This document shows positions 17,210-28,330 of a stretch of DNA of 61,069 nt, piece by piece. Each line of letters begins with the position of its first letter. Positions within the stretch are counted from its first letter, which is position 1. The DNA comes from Lapidilactobacillus luobeiensis. GTDB taxonomy: Bacteria > Bacillota > Bacilli > Lactobacillales > Lactobacillaceae. The stretch spans positions 1 through 61,069 of the forward strand of contig NZ_BROC01000015.1 in assembly GCF_024345205.1 (NCBI RefSeq), read 5' to 3'. The notes under the pieces are model-generated. The model saw nothing but the letters and a program-made list of their open reading frames with translations. It did not search any database and was not told the origin of the DNA. Made by a program: the position numbers and the translations under genes.

Positions 17210-17869
17210 TCACCTTGGCAAAAGCAGTGCTACTGCTAAGGCGAAACTGTTGTAGATAATATGAGCGGCCATTGTCACCTTGATCGATTTGGTCTTATGG
17301 TACAACCAGCATTGTACGACCCCGATGCCGGCGTAGACGATCAGAAAGCGATTGTCATTGTGCGCCAGGCCAAAGAGTAGACTTGAGATCAAGGCGGCCC
17401 CTACTGGATTCATTAAGCGTCGACCGAGCCCGTAAAGTGTTTTGCGGAAAACGATCTCTTCTAGGACGGGCGCGATCAAAGCAGCATAAACCGCAAATAA
17501 TGGCGCTTTGTGAATGTTTGTGATGATTTCTTGCGTATTGGTTGAACTTTGTGGCACTCCGAAGAACAAAGAAATCAGTAAGGTACCGACAAAATTGACA
17601 CCAAAAAATAAAATCAAACCGAAGACACCATAGAGAAGAATATCGGCCAGGGATCGTTTCGGTTCTGGTTCGATACCGATCTTCTGATCAGAGCGATGAT
17701 CATACCAAACAAATAAAACGGTGAGCAAGATACTGAACCCCATCTGCCAACTGACACCAGTGGCGCCCTTGATGCCAAGGGCTAATAGCAGTTGCCCGGG
17801 CACAGCAAGGATCAATAAGTAAGCGAGCACGATCCAAATGATTTTAGTCCAAATTTTACGATTAGTCAT
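17210..17869 (-). CDS. CPBP-family intramembrane glutamic endopeptidase
   Basis: A 219-residue polytopic membrane protein (about six to eight segments) of the CPBP/Abi family. Motif 1 EEIVFRK and the later His motif FGLAHNDNRF give the Glu/Arg/His active-site residues. Family members mature prenylated proteins in eukaryotes, while bacterial ones are linked to bacteriocin immunity or remain unassigned. No bacteriocin gene is visible nearby. The start is supported by AAAGGATG upstream. The gene is convergent with rex. Confidence 0.85.
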   Translation of the reverse strand: MTNRKIWTKIIWIVLAYLLILAVPGQLLLALGIKGATGVSWQMGFSILLTVLFVWYDHRSDQKIGIEPEPKRSLADILLYGVFGLILFFGVNFVGTLLISLFFGVPQSSTNTQEIITNIHKAPLFAVYAALIAPVLEEIVFRKTLYGLGRRLMNPVGAALISSLLFGLAHNDNRFLIVYAGIGVVQCWLYHKTKSIKVTMAAHIIYNSFALAVALLLPR

Positions 17870-18212
17870 GTGAGCATCCTTTCTTAACTCTGATCAACGT
17901 GGTCACTGGGAACTGGCCTGATCATCGCACTAACTTGGATTCAAGGAAGCAATCGAGGTTACTGTGATTTTGCTGTGATCAAGCAGTGGCGCGCCAGCGG
18001 GCTAGACGGTGTCAAAGTGAAACAAACTAGCTCAATCATAACAATTTTTAGGATGCAAAAAAAGCCTAACTTGAAGAGGAATCTGATTCGGTTATCACGA
18101 AAGCGCGTTGTGGCCGATAAAAATCGAGAAAATCTTGACCGTGGGGGAATCACTTTCTCAGGGGAATCGTTTTATTTTTTGAATGAAAATCAGAAAACAA
18201 GGTTGAAAAAAC

Positions 18213-18278
18213 TTGCAATCACCCTGAAAAATGCTATTATGAATCTTGTGGTTAGCACTTGATGCAATTGAGTGCTAA
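18213..18278 (+). promoter_or_regulatory. groESL promoter with CIRCE operator
   Basis: TTGCAA (18213-18218), 16 bases, TATTAT (18235-18240) with TG upstream. The CIRCE inverted repeat TTAGCACTT-N9-GAGTGCTAA lies at 18252-18278, one base off the consensus and right at the predicted start. HrcA binds this site and represses until heat shock; hrcA itself is not in the window. The rest of the 439-base gap (17870-18212) shows nothing I can name; its open frames lack ribosome-binding sites. Confidence 0.95.
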
Positions 18279-18308
18279 AAAGAATAAATGTTAACGGAGG
18301 GATTTTCT

Positions 18309-18593
18309 GTGTTAAAACCTTTAGGAGATCGTGTTATCGTAACTGTCGAAGAACCAGAGGAACAAACGGTAGGTGGGATCGTTTTAGCTAGCAATGCTAA
18401 AGAGAAGCCACAAACAGGCAAGATCGTTGCCATCAGCGCTGGTCGCTTTACCGAAGATGGCAAGCAAGTACCTTTGACTGTCAAAGAAGGTCAAACAGTT
18501 TTGTTTGATAAGTACGCCGGTTCTGAAGTTAAGTATGAAGGCGAGTCATACTTGGTCCTTCATGAAAAAGATATCATGGCGATCGTTGACTGA
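18309..18593 (+). CDS. groES: co-chaperonin GroES
   Basis: The 94-residue lid of the GroEL folding chamber. It opens [19 protein letters not shown], has the mobile loop [17 protein letters not shown], and ends KDIMAIVD. The GTG at 18309, eight bases after GGAGG, is the start; seven in-frame codons upstream would include the ribosome-binding site itself. It is cotranscribed with groEL under CIRCE control. Confidence 0.97.
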   Translation: MLKPLGDRVIVTVEEPEEQTVGGIVLASNAKEKPQTGKIVAISAGRFTEDGKQVPLTVKEGQTVLFDKYAGSEVKYEGESYLVLHEKDIMAIVD

Positions 18594-18646
18594 TCCCAAG
18601 TCAGTCGCGAACAACGTTTTAAATAAATTTTTTGATAAGGTGGTAA

Positions 18647-20278
<1,632 letters not shown>

Positions 20279-20320
20279 TCGTTATTTTCTTAATAAAAAC
20301 GAGTAGGATCCACTGATTTT

Positions 20321-20354
20321 AGAGATCGAGTCGAAATGACTTGATCTCTTTTTT
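20321..20354 (+). terminator. rho-independent terminator of groESL
   Basis: AGAGATCGAGTC and GACTTGATCTCT pair across GAAAT, followed by a run of six or more T's. Confidence 0.92.
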
Positions 20355-20479
20355 CTGTGTTAGTCCTTTCTGGACCAGCTGTTATTATTTACGGGCTTTT
20401 TGCCTAGATTAACTTTGTGTTTAGCCTAAGAAACAGATATACTAAGACAGTAGAGACTGTAATAAAAGTGGGTGAGTTA

Positions 20480-21802
20480 GTGGCAACAAAACATGAAGAG
20501 ATCATTCGTTATTTGGAGACTTTGCCGATCGGTCAGAAAGTTTCGGTGCGCTCGATCGCGCATGAACTTCAAGTCAGTGAAGGTACGGCTTATCGTGCCA
20601 TCAAATCAGCCGAGACCAATGGCTTGGTCGCAACGATCGAGCGAGTCGGGACGGTGCGGATCGAAAAAGAGCGACCTAAGAAGATCGAGGAACTTTCTTT
20701 TTCAGATATCCTAGATCTGATCAATGGCCGTTTACTTGGCGGCGCTGCTGGTTTGGCTAAAACTTTAAATAAATTCGTGATCGGCGCCATGACTGAAGAA
20801 GCGATGATTCCCTATATCACGCCAATGTCCTTGGTGATCGTCGGCAATCGTTCTGGTGCCCAGAGGATTGCTTTGGAGCACGGGGCAGCCGTACTGATCA
20901 CTGGTGGTTTTGATACGACTACTGAGAATATTCGTTTGGCGGACGATGAAGAATTGCCTTTGATCAGTACCAACTATGACACGTATACAGTTGCGAGTTT
21001 GATCAATCGCGAGATCTCCAACAAAAATATCAAGCAAGATATTTTGACGGTCAATGATGTTTATGAACCAATTGAACAGATCCAAGTGTTACGTCAGACC
21101 CAGAAAGTCAGCGATTATCTGGCGCTGCGCAATAGCACGAATAAATCGCGTTTTGCTGTTGTGACCGATAAGGGCCGTTTGGTCGGAGTGATCACGTATC
21201 ATGATATCCAAGGGTTTAGCGGTGGCACGAGTTTGGACAAAGTCATGGTCAAGAATCCGATCACAGTGACCTTGCATACGTCTTTGGCTAACGCGACCCA
21301 TTTATTGATGTCTAATTCGATCGATCTGTTGCCTGTTGTCGATACTGGCTTCAATCTGATCGGGTTGGTCAATCGCAGTGATGTCCAAGCTCATGAACGG
21401 CCACTTTCAAAAATGGGTACTTGGACGCTGGAAGCGCAGATCGGTGAGGCTTTGGCAGTCGAGGAAACGCCGCTGGATAACGGTGATGATTTTCCTGATT
21501 GGCACGCTCTAGTTACGCCACAAATGGCCAATGATGATGGCACTTTGGCGATCGGGGTCTTGACTGAATTGTTGACGTTAGCAGCAACGCGTTCTTTGCG
21601 CCTTTACCAGCAAAAGGTCAGTATGGTCGACCAATTGAATCTGTATTATTTACGGTTGGTGCAGATCGATCACGAGTTGACGATCAAATTACGTGTGGTC
21701 AATGCTAGTCGTCGGCGAACTTATTTTGACGTTGATATTCTATCCGATCATTTGATCGTGGCCAAGGCCATGGTAACTTGTCAGGTTATTGAGGAGATAT
21801 AA
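20480..21802 (+). CDS. YtoI-like regulator: HTH, DRTGG, CBS pair and hotdog domains
   Basis: A 440-residue multidomain protein. Residues 1-65 form a winged helix (SVRSIAHELQVSEGTAYRAIK); about 85-190 a DRTGG domain; about 205-310 a CBS pair, a likely adenine-nucleotide sensor; and about 320-440 a hotdog domain like acyl-CoA thioesterases. This order matches B. subtilis YtoI, whose ligand and targets are not established. I use the GTG at 20480 because MATKHEEIIRYLE is the family's usual opening. It overlaps none of its neighbours but is followed after three bases by the DHH phosphoesterase gene. Confidence 0.88.
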   Translation: MATKHEEIIRYLETLPIGQKVSVRSIAHELQVSEGTAYRAIKSAETNGLVATIERVGTVRIEKERPKKIEELSFSDILDLINGRLLGGAAGLAKTLNKFVIGAMTEEAMIPYITPMSLVIVGNRSGAQRIALEHGAAVLITGGFDTTTENIRLADDEELPLISTNYDTYTVASLINREISNKNIKQDILTVNDVYEPIEQIQVLRQTQKVSDYLALRNSTNKSRFAVVTDKGRLVGVITYHDIQGFSGGTSLDKVMVKNPITVTLHTSLANATHLLMSNSIDLLPVVDTGFNLIGLVNRSDVQAHERPLSKMGTWTLEAQIGEALAVEETPLDNGDDFPDWHALVTPQMANDDGTLAIGVLTELLTLAATRSLRLYQQKVSMVDQLNLYYLRLVQIDHELTIKLRVVNASRRRTYFDVDILSDHLIVAKAMVTCQVIEEI

Positions 21803-21805
21803 AAA

Positions 21806-22768
21806 ATGGAAGCAAATTTTGCGCAGATCCTTGAAAAAATCCAAGCTTATGATAAAATCGTGATCCACCGCCATCAAAATCCTGATCCTGACGCGTTAGG
21901 ATCTCAAGGTGGTCTTGCCACAGCGATCCGGGCCGGTTATCCTGAAAAACAAGTCAGGACTGTTGGTGGCGCTGTCGGCGATCTTGATTGGCTGAATCAA
22001 CCTGAAGAAGTTAGTGATGATTTCTACCAAGGGGCTTTGGTGATCGTGACCGATACTGCCAATACACCACGGATCAGTGATCCTCGTTTTGATCAAGGTG
22101 CGTTTTTGATCAAGATCGACCATCATCCCAATGATGATGCCTATGGTGATTATTATTATGTGCAAACAAGCGCGTCCAGTTCTTCAGAGATCATCACTGA
22201 TCTGATCAATGCTAGTGCGGGGCAGTTGGTCCTGACTCAGGAGGCGGCGCGGGTACTTTATGCGGGGATCGTTGGCGATACGGGGCGGTTTATGTATAAC
22301 GCTACAACAGCCCATACCTTCAATGTGGCGGCACAATTAGTCAGTACTGGTTTTGATCATACGGCGGTCAGTGAGAATCTTTACGAAATGACTTTGGGTC
22401 AGGCACGCTTGCAGTCCACTGTGTTCGATCAAATCCAATTCGATGGTCAAGGCGCGGCCCACGTCGTGATCAGTCAAGCATTGATCAAGAAGCTGGGCTT
22501 ACGAGATGATCAGGTCAATTCGATCGTTTCCACACCTGGTCGACTTAAAGGGGTCCTGCTTTGGTCACTTTATGTTGAAAAACCTGACGGGACTTATCGC
22601 GTTCATTTCCGTTCAAAAGGACCGATCATCAATGGTATCGCTAAAGCCCACAATGGTGGTGGCCATCCGCTTGCAAGTGGTGCCAGCGCTCGTGATCTTG
22701 AAGAAGTCCAGACGATCATCCAAGCAATGGTAGCGGCTGGCGCGGCTTATCAAGTCACGCCGCAATAG
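21806..22768 (+). CDS. nrnA: DHH-family phosphoesterase (NrnA-like)
   Basis: A 320-residue DHH/DHHA1 enzyme like NrnA, which degrades oligoribonucleotides and dephosphorylates pAp; some relatives hydrolyse pApA from c-di-AMP. Metal-site motifs are HRHQNPDPDALGSQ, VTDTANTPR and IDHHPNDD; the substrate-binding GGGHPLASGA is near residue 287. It follows the YtoI-like gene closely, as in other Firmicutes. Which substrate dominates cannot be told from sequence. Confidence 0.92.
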   Translation: MEANFAQILEKIQAYDKIVIHRHQNPDPDALGSQGGLATAIRAGYPEKQVRTVGGAVGDLDWLNQPEEVSDDFYQGALVIVTDTANTPRISDPRFDQGAFLIKIDHHPNDDAYGDYYYVQTSASSSSEIITDLINASAGQLVLTQEAARVLYAGIVGDTGRFMYNATTAHTFNVAAQLVSTGFDHTAVSENLYEMTLGQARLQSTVFDQIQFDGQGAAHVVISQALIKKLGLRDDQVNSIVSTPGRLKGVLLWSLYVEKPDGTYRVHFRSKGPIINGIAKAHNGGGHPLASGASARDLEEVQTIIQAMVAAGAAYQVTPQ

Positions 22769-22819
22769 CACCACCAAGCAAACTAGAATCGTACAAGATG
22801 TTGATTAAGGAGAAATGCA

Positions 22820-24169
22820 ATGCCAAATGAATTTGCTGATTACGGCTTAAAGCCTAGTATCTTGACCGGGTTGACAGAAATCGGATTTCGTCAACCGACC
22901 CCGGTCCAAAACGCGGTCATTCCTGTTTTATTAGCGGGTAAAGACGCTATTGTGGAATCACAAACAGGGAGTGGCAAGACTCATGCCTTTTTGTTGCCAT
23001 TATTGAGCCGCTTAGAAAAGCACGAAGAACTGGCTCAGTTGGTGATCACTGCGCCAAGTCGAGAATTGGCTACCCAGACTTATGAAATGACCAAAGCGCT
23101 GCTAACGGCCAGCAATGAGCACTGGTCGACTCATTTATATGTAGGTGGCAGTGACAAGGAGCGTCAGATCGAGAAATTGCAGCGGCAACAACCGGATATC
23201 GTGATCGGGACACCTGGTCGAATCTTAGACTTGGTTTCTAGCGCCGCCTTACGAGTCGATCAAGTTCGTTTTTTGGTGATCGATGAAGCAGATATGACTT
23301 TGGATATGGGTTTTCTCAACCAAGTCGACGCGATCGCCAGTAAAATGCCTGCAAACTTGCAGACTGCTGTTTTCTCGGCGACGATCCCCGATAAATTACA
23401 ACCGTTCCTGCGTAAATATCTACACGCGCCTGAACAAATCAAGTTAGCGCCGAAGTCAGTGATCAATCCGCAAGTAGAGAATTGGTTGTTTGCGACTGGC
23501 GGGAAAAATAAGGCTGAATTAGTAGCACAATTGTTAACGCTCGGTCAACCTTATTTAGCCTTAGTTTTCGCTAATACGAAACAAACCGTTGATGAACTGA
23601 CCGATTATCTCAAGAAAAAAGGTCTGCGGGTTGCCAAGATCCATGGCGGGCTCCAACCGCGCGAACGGAAACGAGTGATGAAGCAGATCGAGAACCTTGA
23701 ATATCAATATGTGGTCGCAACGGATCTGGCGGCGCGTGGTATCGATATTCCTGGAGTCTCACTGGTGATCAACTATGAGTTGCCGCAAGATCAAGAATTC
23801 TTTATCCATCGGGTTGGTCGGACTGGTCGCAATGGCTTGTCTGGGACCGCGATCACTTTGTATCGTCCGGCTGAAGAAAATTTGGTCGCGCAATTGGAAC
23901 ATTTAGGCGTGAAATTCTTACCGAAAGCTTTGTCAAAAGGTCAGATCATTGATAGTTATGATCGACAACGGCGGGATCAACGGCGGGCGACACAACATAA
24001 ATTAGATCCTACTTTGGTCGGTTATGTTAAGAAGGCGCGGGGCAAAGGAAAACCTGGCTATCGTAAGAAGATCAAACAAGCGATCAGTGATGACCGGCGT
24101 CGTAAGCGGAAAATCGAGCAACGGGCAGAACGTAATCAACAAAAGCAGAAAAGGAAGACATCGCGATGA
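22820..24169 (+). CDS. DEAD-box RNA helicase (CshB-like)
   Basis: An ATP-dependent RNA helicase of 449 residues with all core motifs: Q motif (RQPTPVQ), SQTGSGKT, APSRELA, GTPGRILD, VIDEADMTLDMGF, SAT, VFANTK, ATDLAARGIDIP, and HRVGRTGR. The basic C-terminal tail (about 400-449; many Arg/Lys/Gln) likely binds RNA. Such helicases act in ribosome assembly, RNA decay and cold adaptation. The CshB branch is suggested by size and tail; I have not separated it from CshA or CshC by alignment. The stop overlaps the next start (ATGA). Confidence 0.9.
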   Translation: MPNEFADYGLKPSILTGLTEIGFRQPTPVQNAVIPVLLAGKDAIVESQTGSGKTHAFLLPLLSRLEKHEELAQLVITAPSRELATQTYEMTKALLTASNEHWSTHLYVGGSDKERQIEKLQRQQPDIVIGTPGRILDLVSSAALRVDQVRFLVIDEADMTLDMGFLNQVDAIASKMPANLQTAVFSATIPDKLQPFLRKYLHAPEQIKLAPKSVINPQVENWLFATGGKNKAELVAQLLTLGQPYLALVFANTKQTVDELTDYLKKKGLRVAKIHGGLQPRERKRVMKQIENLEYQYVVATDLAARGIDIPGVSLVINYELPQDQEFFIHRVGRTGRNGLSGTAITLYRPAEENLVAQLEHLGVKFLPKALSKGQIIDSYDRQRRDQRRATQHKLDPTLVGYVKKARGKGKPGYRKKIKQAISDDRRRKRKIEQRAERNQQKQKRKTSR

Positions 24170-25041
24170 TCTCGGAGAATATGCTGTATTGGTCAAGTTG
24201 GCGTGACCTTACGGCGGAGGTACAACAGAAAATTTTTGAACAAGTGCTACGTTATTTTGTCAATCCGTTATGGACTGTGGAACGGATCCAGTATGTGGAA
24301 ACACCCAGTGCTGATCAAACCTGGCGGACGTTCACTGTTGATCTCAATGGCCAATCTTTCTTCTTTATGCCGGGACAAGAGGCTGGCGAGCTGGTCGCGC
24401 ACAGCACTAATGTGGCTCCTTTTCTGATGAGCGTTCAGGCGATCCCCGCAGGTTTGAAATTGATCGGTGAGTTGGATCAGGTCACTGGCGCTTCACAGGG
24501 TGATCAACGACTATTGAAAAAATACCAAACAGAGATCAAAGCTTATCTTGACCAACGTCAGGCAACGTTAGATCCTTTTGCTGTTGATGATGAGCTGGCG
24601 GATACGGGCGATCTATTTTTTGCGCCGGTTGATGATCATGCGACCAAAGTGTTCTTGTTGAAAGACTTTACTTTTGATAGTTTGCGCCAAGAATTACGGC
24701 GCGATGGTGCGAATTTGCCGACTCGAAATCAATGGGAGTACGCGGCTAGCGCCAATTTGCCGGCTAGTTTCGCTAATTATCAGCCAACTGCCGCGGATCA
24801 CCAATTGGGTTTGGGAATGATGTTCGATGATCTACCCACTGTGGAATTATTGGATGATCCAATCTACAGTAAAGGCAATCCGTTCATGGCAACTGCGGCC
24901 TTACTCAATGGCGTTGAGCCAGCGCCGTTGACTGCAGATGTATTGGCTGAGCGTTTGTTTGCCGTTAAAGAGAATGGCTTTTCCGGTAAATTGCCGCTTT
25001 GGGCGGCCTATCGTTCTGTTTTTAATATTCAGTTAGATTGA
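24166..25041 (+). CDS. conserved protein of unknown function, coupled to the helicase gene
   Basis: A 291-residue soluble protein that I cannot assign. It has no signal peptide or membrane segment and is acidic. Near residues 185-196, DGANLPTRNQWEYAAS closely resembles the LPTEAEWEYAA motif of formylglycine-generating/EgtB-type (SUMF1 fold) proteins, but the rest lacks the paired Cys and other hallmarks, so only a distant relation or chance is implied. The four-base overlap with the helicase gene suggests translational coupling and perhaps a shared RNA-related role. Confidence 0.75.
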   Translation: MISENMLYWSSWRDLTAEVQQKIFEQVLRYFVNPLWTVERIQYVETPSADQTWRTFTVDLNGQSFFFMPGQEAGELVAHSTNVAPFLMSVQAIPAGLKLIGELDQVTGASQGDQRLLKKYQTEIKAYLDQRQATLDPFAVDDELADTGDLFFAPVDDHATKVFLLKDFTFDSLRQELRRDGANLPTRNQWEYAASANLPASFANYQPTAADHQLGLGMMFDDLPTVELLDDPIYSKGNPFMATAALLNGVEPAPLTADVLAERLFAVKENGFSGKLPLWAAYRSVFNIQLD

Positions 25042-25086
25042 TCCGTTGATCGTTAGGTTTAAGCTGACAGTTTTTAGCTGCGGTAA

Positions 25087-25115
25087 TTGACAGCGGCGTT
25101 GATTTTCACTATAAT
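25087..25115 (+). promoter_or_regulatory. consensus promoter of alaS
   Basis: TTGACA (25087-25092), 17 bases, TATAAT (25110-25115): a perfect match to the vegetative consensus. Confidence 0.85.
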
Positions 25116-25137
25116 GATTTTTGACTTGAGATATGTT

Positions 25138-25318
25138 AGCGTGATCAGCGTTTAGAGAGAGACTGTTTGGTGCAAAGTCTTCGCGAGATCAGGTTGGATG
25201 CTCCTTGAGTGGTAATCGAATAGTAATACGATAAAGAGGTTAACGATCAAACATCGTTGCAAACAAGGTGGTACCGCGCACAAGCGTCCTTGTAAGCAGC
25301 GGTGTTTTTATTTGCTTT
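25138..25318 (+). promoter_or_regulatory. T-box riboswitch, alanine specific
   Basis: The leader has the AGAGAGA stem I block near 25155, the distal loop GGTGCAAAG, the specifier region GATGCTCC, and the T-box core AAGGTGGTACCGCGC (about 25265-25279), which pairs with the acceptor end of uncharged tRNA. The specifier is read as GCT (25200-25202), an Ala codon, in agreement with the downstream gene. A hairpin using ACCGC and GCGGT followed by TTTTT makes the competing terminator. When tRNA-Ala is uncharged, antitermination allows alaS transcription. Confidence 0.92.
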
Positions 25319-25337
25319 TGTGAGAAAGGGTGTTTGT

Positions 25338-27983
25338 ATGAAAAAATTATCGAGTAGTGAGTTCCGGCAAATGTTTTTGGACTTTTTCAAGTCAAAAGGC
25401 CATGATGTTGAACCTAGCGCGTCATTGATCCCACATGACGATCCAACCTTATTGTGGATCAATTCCGGTGTCGCCACTTTAAAAAAATACTTTGATGGAA
25501 CCGTGGTCCCCAAGAATCCTCGGATCACCAACGCGCAAAAGAGTATTCGGACCAATGATATTGAAAATGTTGGTAAGACCGCACGCCATCATACCTTTTT
25601 TGAAATGTTGGGAAATTTCTCAGTTGGAGATTACTTTAAAGAAGATGCGATCCCGTGGGCTTGGGAATTTTTGACCTCAAACCAATGGTTGGCGATGGAT
25701 CCGGCCAAACTCTATGTAACGGTGTATCCAAAAGATACAGAAGCTTACCGGATCTGGCATGAGGTCGTCGGTCTACCGGAGAACCATATCATTAAGGTCG
25801 AAGATAACTTCTGGGATATCGGCGAAGGTCCTAGTGGTCCTGATTCTGAGATTTTTTATGACCGCGGTCAGAAGTTCAACAATGTGGCTGCGGATGATCC
25901 CGAAAATTATCCTGGCGGCGAGAACGAACGTTATTTAGAGCTTTGGAATATCGTGTTCTCAGAATTCAATCACTTACCTGATGGTCGCTTCGTTGAACAA
26001 CCACATAAAAATATTGATACAGGGATGGGCTTGGAGCGAGTCGTTTCTGTGTTACAAGATGCGCCGACAAATTTTGAGACTGATTTATTTCTGCCTTTGA
26101 TCCATAAAACAGAAGAGATCAGTGGTCAGGCTAAATATGGCGTTGACCCCAAGACTGATATTGCTTTCAAAATCATTGCGGACCATGCGCGTACTGTTAG
26201 TTTTGCGATCGGCGATGGTGCCTTACCTTCAAATGAGGGTCGCGGCTACGTTTTGCGGCGCTTGATCCGCCGGGCAGTGTTGAATGGTCGGCGTTTACAG
26301 ATCAATAAGCCATTCTTGTATGAGTTAGTACCGGTGGTCGGCAAGATCATGGCAAGTTATTATCCTGAAGTATCAGCGCAGCAGGTGTTCATTGCTAAGG
26401 TCATCAAATCCGAAGAAGATCGCTTCAGTGAGACGTTGACTGATGGCTTAGCTTTACTCAACGAGGTGATCAGCAAACAAAAGGCCGCTGATGCCACGGT
26501 GATCAGTGGTCGTGAGGCGTTCAAATTATTTGATACCTTCGGCTTCCCCATCGAGTTGACCGTGGAATACGCGGCGGACGAAGGCCTGACGGTCAATGAG
26601 AGCGAATTCGACGAAGCGATGAAGGAACAAAAAGAACGGGCACGTGCTGCCCGTGGTGATTTACAATCAATGGGTTCACAAAACGAGACGTTGATGGCGA
26701 TCAAGGCCGAAAGTATTTTTGATGGCTATCAGCATTTGACGATCCCCGCAGCTAAATTGGTAGTGGCGTTACAGGCCGATACTGAAGTCGCAACAGTTAC
26801 GAGTGGTCAAGCTCAGTTGATCTTCCAGCGCACACCGTTCTATGCGGAAATGGGTGGGCAGGTCGCTGACCACGGTGTGATCAAAAATGCCGCAGATCAG
26901 GTCGTGGCTAAAGTCGTTGATGTGCAACATGCGCCTAATGGTCAAAATCTGCATACAGTCGACGTTCTAGCGCCATTGACAGTCGGGCAGACTTATACAT
27001 TGGCGGTTGATCGCCAATGGCGCTTGAAAGTACGGCGTAATCATACGGCGACTCATTTACTAGATCAAGCCTTGCGAGATGTTTTAGGTGAACACACACA
27101 TCAGGCGGGATCTTTAGTAGAGCCAACTTATTTACGGTTTGATTTCACCAACTTGGGCCAAGTGACGCCTGAAGAACTGAAACAGGTCGAACAGATCGTC
27201 AATGATAAAATCTGGGCCGAATTACCTGTTGAGACCATTGAAACGGACTTAGAATCCGCGAAAAAACTTGGCGCGATCGCGTTATTCAGCGAAAAATATG
27301 GTGATCGTGTGCGGGTAGTCAAAGCTGGCGATTACTCAATGGAGCTTTGCGGAGGCACTCATGTCGATAATACCGCTGAAATCGGGTTATTCAAGATCAC
27401 CTCAGAGTCGGCGATCGGCGCTGGGGTCCGCCGGATCGAAGCGGTCACCGCTACTGAGGCCTTTGAATATTTGGAAGCTCAGGCGCAGATGTTGGGCCAG
27501 ATCGCCGCAACATTAAAGGTCAATCAGCTAAAAGAATTACCGCATAAAGTTAGTGCTTTACAACAGGACCTGAAAGATAGTCAACGTGATCGTCAGAATC
27601 TAAAAGCAAAGATGGCGCAATCAACAGCCCAAGATCAAGTTCAAGTGGCGTCAGCTGGTCAGTACAAATTGGCCAGTGCTGTGATCCCTAATGTTTCGAT
27701 CAACGAATTGCGGCAACTTGCCGATAATTGGCGCGATAAACCAACCAGTGATGTGCTAGTCTTGGGGACCGCGCAAGGCGAGAAAGCTAATCTTTTGGTC
27801 GCGGTCACTGCGTTGGCTGTCGCTAAAGGTCTGAAAGCTGGTGCGATCATTAAAGCGATCGCACCAGCCATCAATGGCGGTGGCGGTGGTCGTCCAGATC
27901 TTGCTCAAGCTGGTGGGAAAAAGCCGGCAGGTCTAACCGCAGCGTTAGAAGCGGCCCAAACGTTTATCGCGCAACAGGATTAG
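25338..27983 (+). CDS. alaS: alanyl-tRNA synthetase
   Basis: Attaches Ala to tRNA-Ala and edits mischarged Ser/Gly. The 881-residue enzyme has the class II catalytic core (about 1-450), the editing domain with HTATHLL and CGGTHVDNTAEIG zinc motifs, a coiled linker, and the C-terminal C-Ala domain ending in GGGGGRPDLAQAGG. The ATG at 25338 is chosen; 12 upstream codons lie within the T-box terminator. Length is standard. Confidence 0.97.
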   Translation: MKKLSSSEFRQMFLDFFKSKGHDVEPSASLIPHDDPTLLWINSGVATLKKYFDGTVVPKNPRITNAQKSIRTNDIENVGKTARHHTFFEMLGNFSVGDYFKEDAIPWAWEFLTSNQWLAMDPAKLYVTVYPKDTEAYRIWHEVVGLPENHIIKVEDNFWDIGEGPSGPDSEIFYDRGQKFNNVAADDPENYPGGENERYLELWNIVFSEFNHLPDGRFVEQPHKNIDTGMGLERVVSVLQDAPTNFETDLFLPLIHKTEEISGQAKYGVDPKTDIAFKIIADHARTVSFAIGDGALPSNEGRGYVLRRLIRRAVLNGRRLQINKPFLYELVPVVGKIMASYYPEVSAQQVFIAKVIKSEEDRFSETLTDGLALLNEVISKQKAADATVISGREAFKLFDTFGFPIELTVEYAADEGLTVNESEFDEAMKEQKERARAARGDLQSMGSQNETLMAIKAESIFDGYQHLTIPAAKLVVALQADTEVATVTSGQAQLIFQRTPFYAEMGGQVADHGVIKNAADQVVAKVVDVQHAPNGQNLHTVDVLAPLTVGQTYTLAVDRQWRLKVRRNHTATHLLDQALRDVLGEHTHQAGSLVEPTYLRFDFTNLGQVTPEELKQVEQIVNDKIWAELPVETIETDLESAKKLGAIALFSEKYGDRVRVVKAGDYSMELCGGTHVDNTAEIGLFKITSESAIGAGVRRIEAVTATEAFEYLEAQAQMLGQIAATLKVNQLKELPHKVSALQQDLKDSQRDRQNLKAKMAQSTAQDQVQVASAGQYKLASAVIPNVSINELRQLADNWRDKPTSDVLVLGTAQGEKANLLVAVTALAVAKGLKAGAIIKAIAPAINGGGGGRPDLAQAGGKKPAGLTAALEAAQTFIAQQD

Positions 27984-28069
27984 CTTCAAAAAACAGGTTA
28001 AGTAATGGTAACAATGATTGTTTTTTACCTAATTTTCCTGTATGATTCAGTTAGAGTGAGGTGACGGTC

Positions 28070-28327
28070 ATGAGTGAATTGGATAAGACAATGTCCTTTT
28101 CTTTTAATGAAAATGAATCAAAGAATGTCAAAGATACATTAGAGAGTGTTTATCAGTCTTTGGAAGAGAAAGGTTATAACCCGATCAACCAAATCGTTGG
28201 TTATTTACTCTCTGGTGATCCAGCATACATTCCTCGGCATAATGATGCCCGTAATCTGATTCTGAAGCATCAACGTGACGAGATCATTGAAGAATTGGTT
28301 CGTAAATATCTAAATAAGGATCGTTAA
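28070..28327 (+). CDS. IreB family regulatory phosphoprotein (UPF0297)
   Basis: An 85-residue protein of the IreB/YrzL family, substrate of the Ser/Thr kinase IreK in Enterococcus, where phosphorylation affects cephalosporin resistance. The sequence [20 protein letters not shown] shows the conserved N-terminal Thr cluster that carries the phosphosites. An in-frame GTG at 28061 overlaps the ribosome-binding site (GAGGTGA), so the ATG at 28070 is preferred. The gene is three bases from ruvX, the standard linkage. Confidence 0.92.
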   Translation: MSELDKTMSFSFNENESKNVKDTLESVYQSLEEKGYNPINQIVGYLLSGDPAYIPRHNDARNLILKHQRDEIIEELVRKYLNKDR

Positions 28328-28330
28328 CGG

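Noticed and set aside
17210-17869. Bacteriocin immunity locus
   Set aside because: CPBP proteins can be immunity proteins, but no small double-glycine peptide, transporter or regulator gene is nearby.
17870-18250. hrcA or another heat-shock regulator upstream of groES
   Set aside because: The gap has no open frame with coding character; only the CIRCE site is present.
17975-18262. 95-codon open frame upstream of groES
   Set aside because: It runs through the groESL promoter and into CIRCE, has no ribosome-binding site and shows no protein-like composition.
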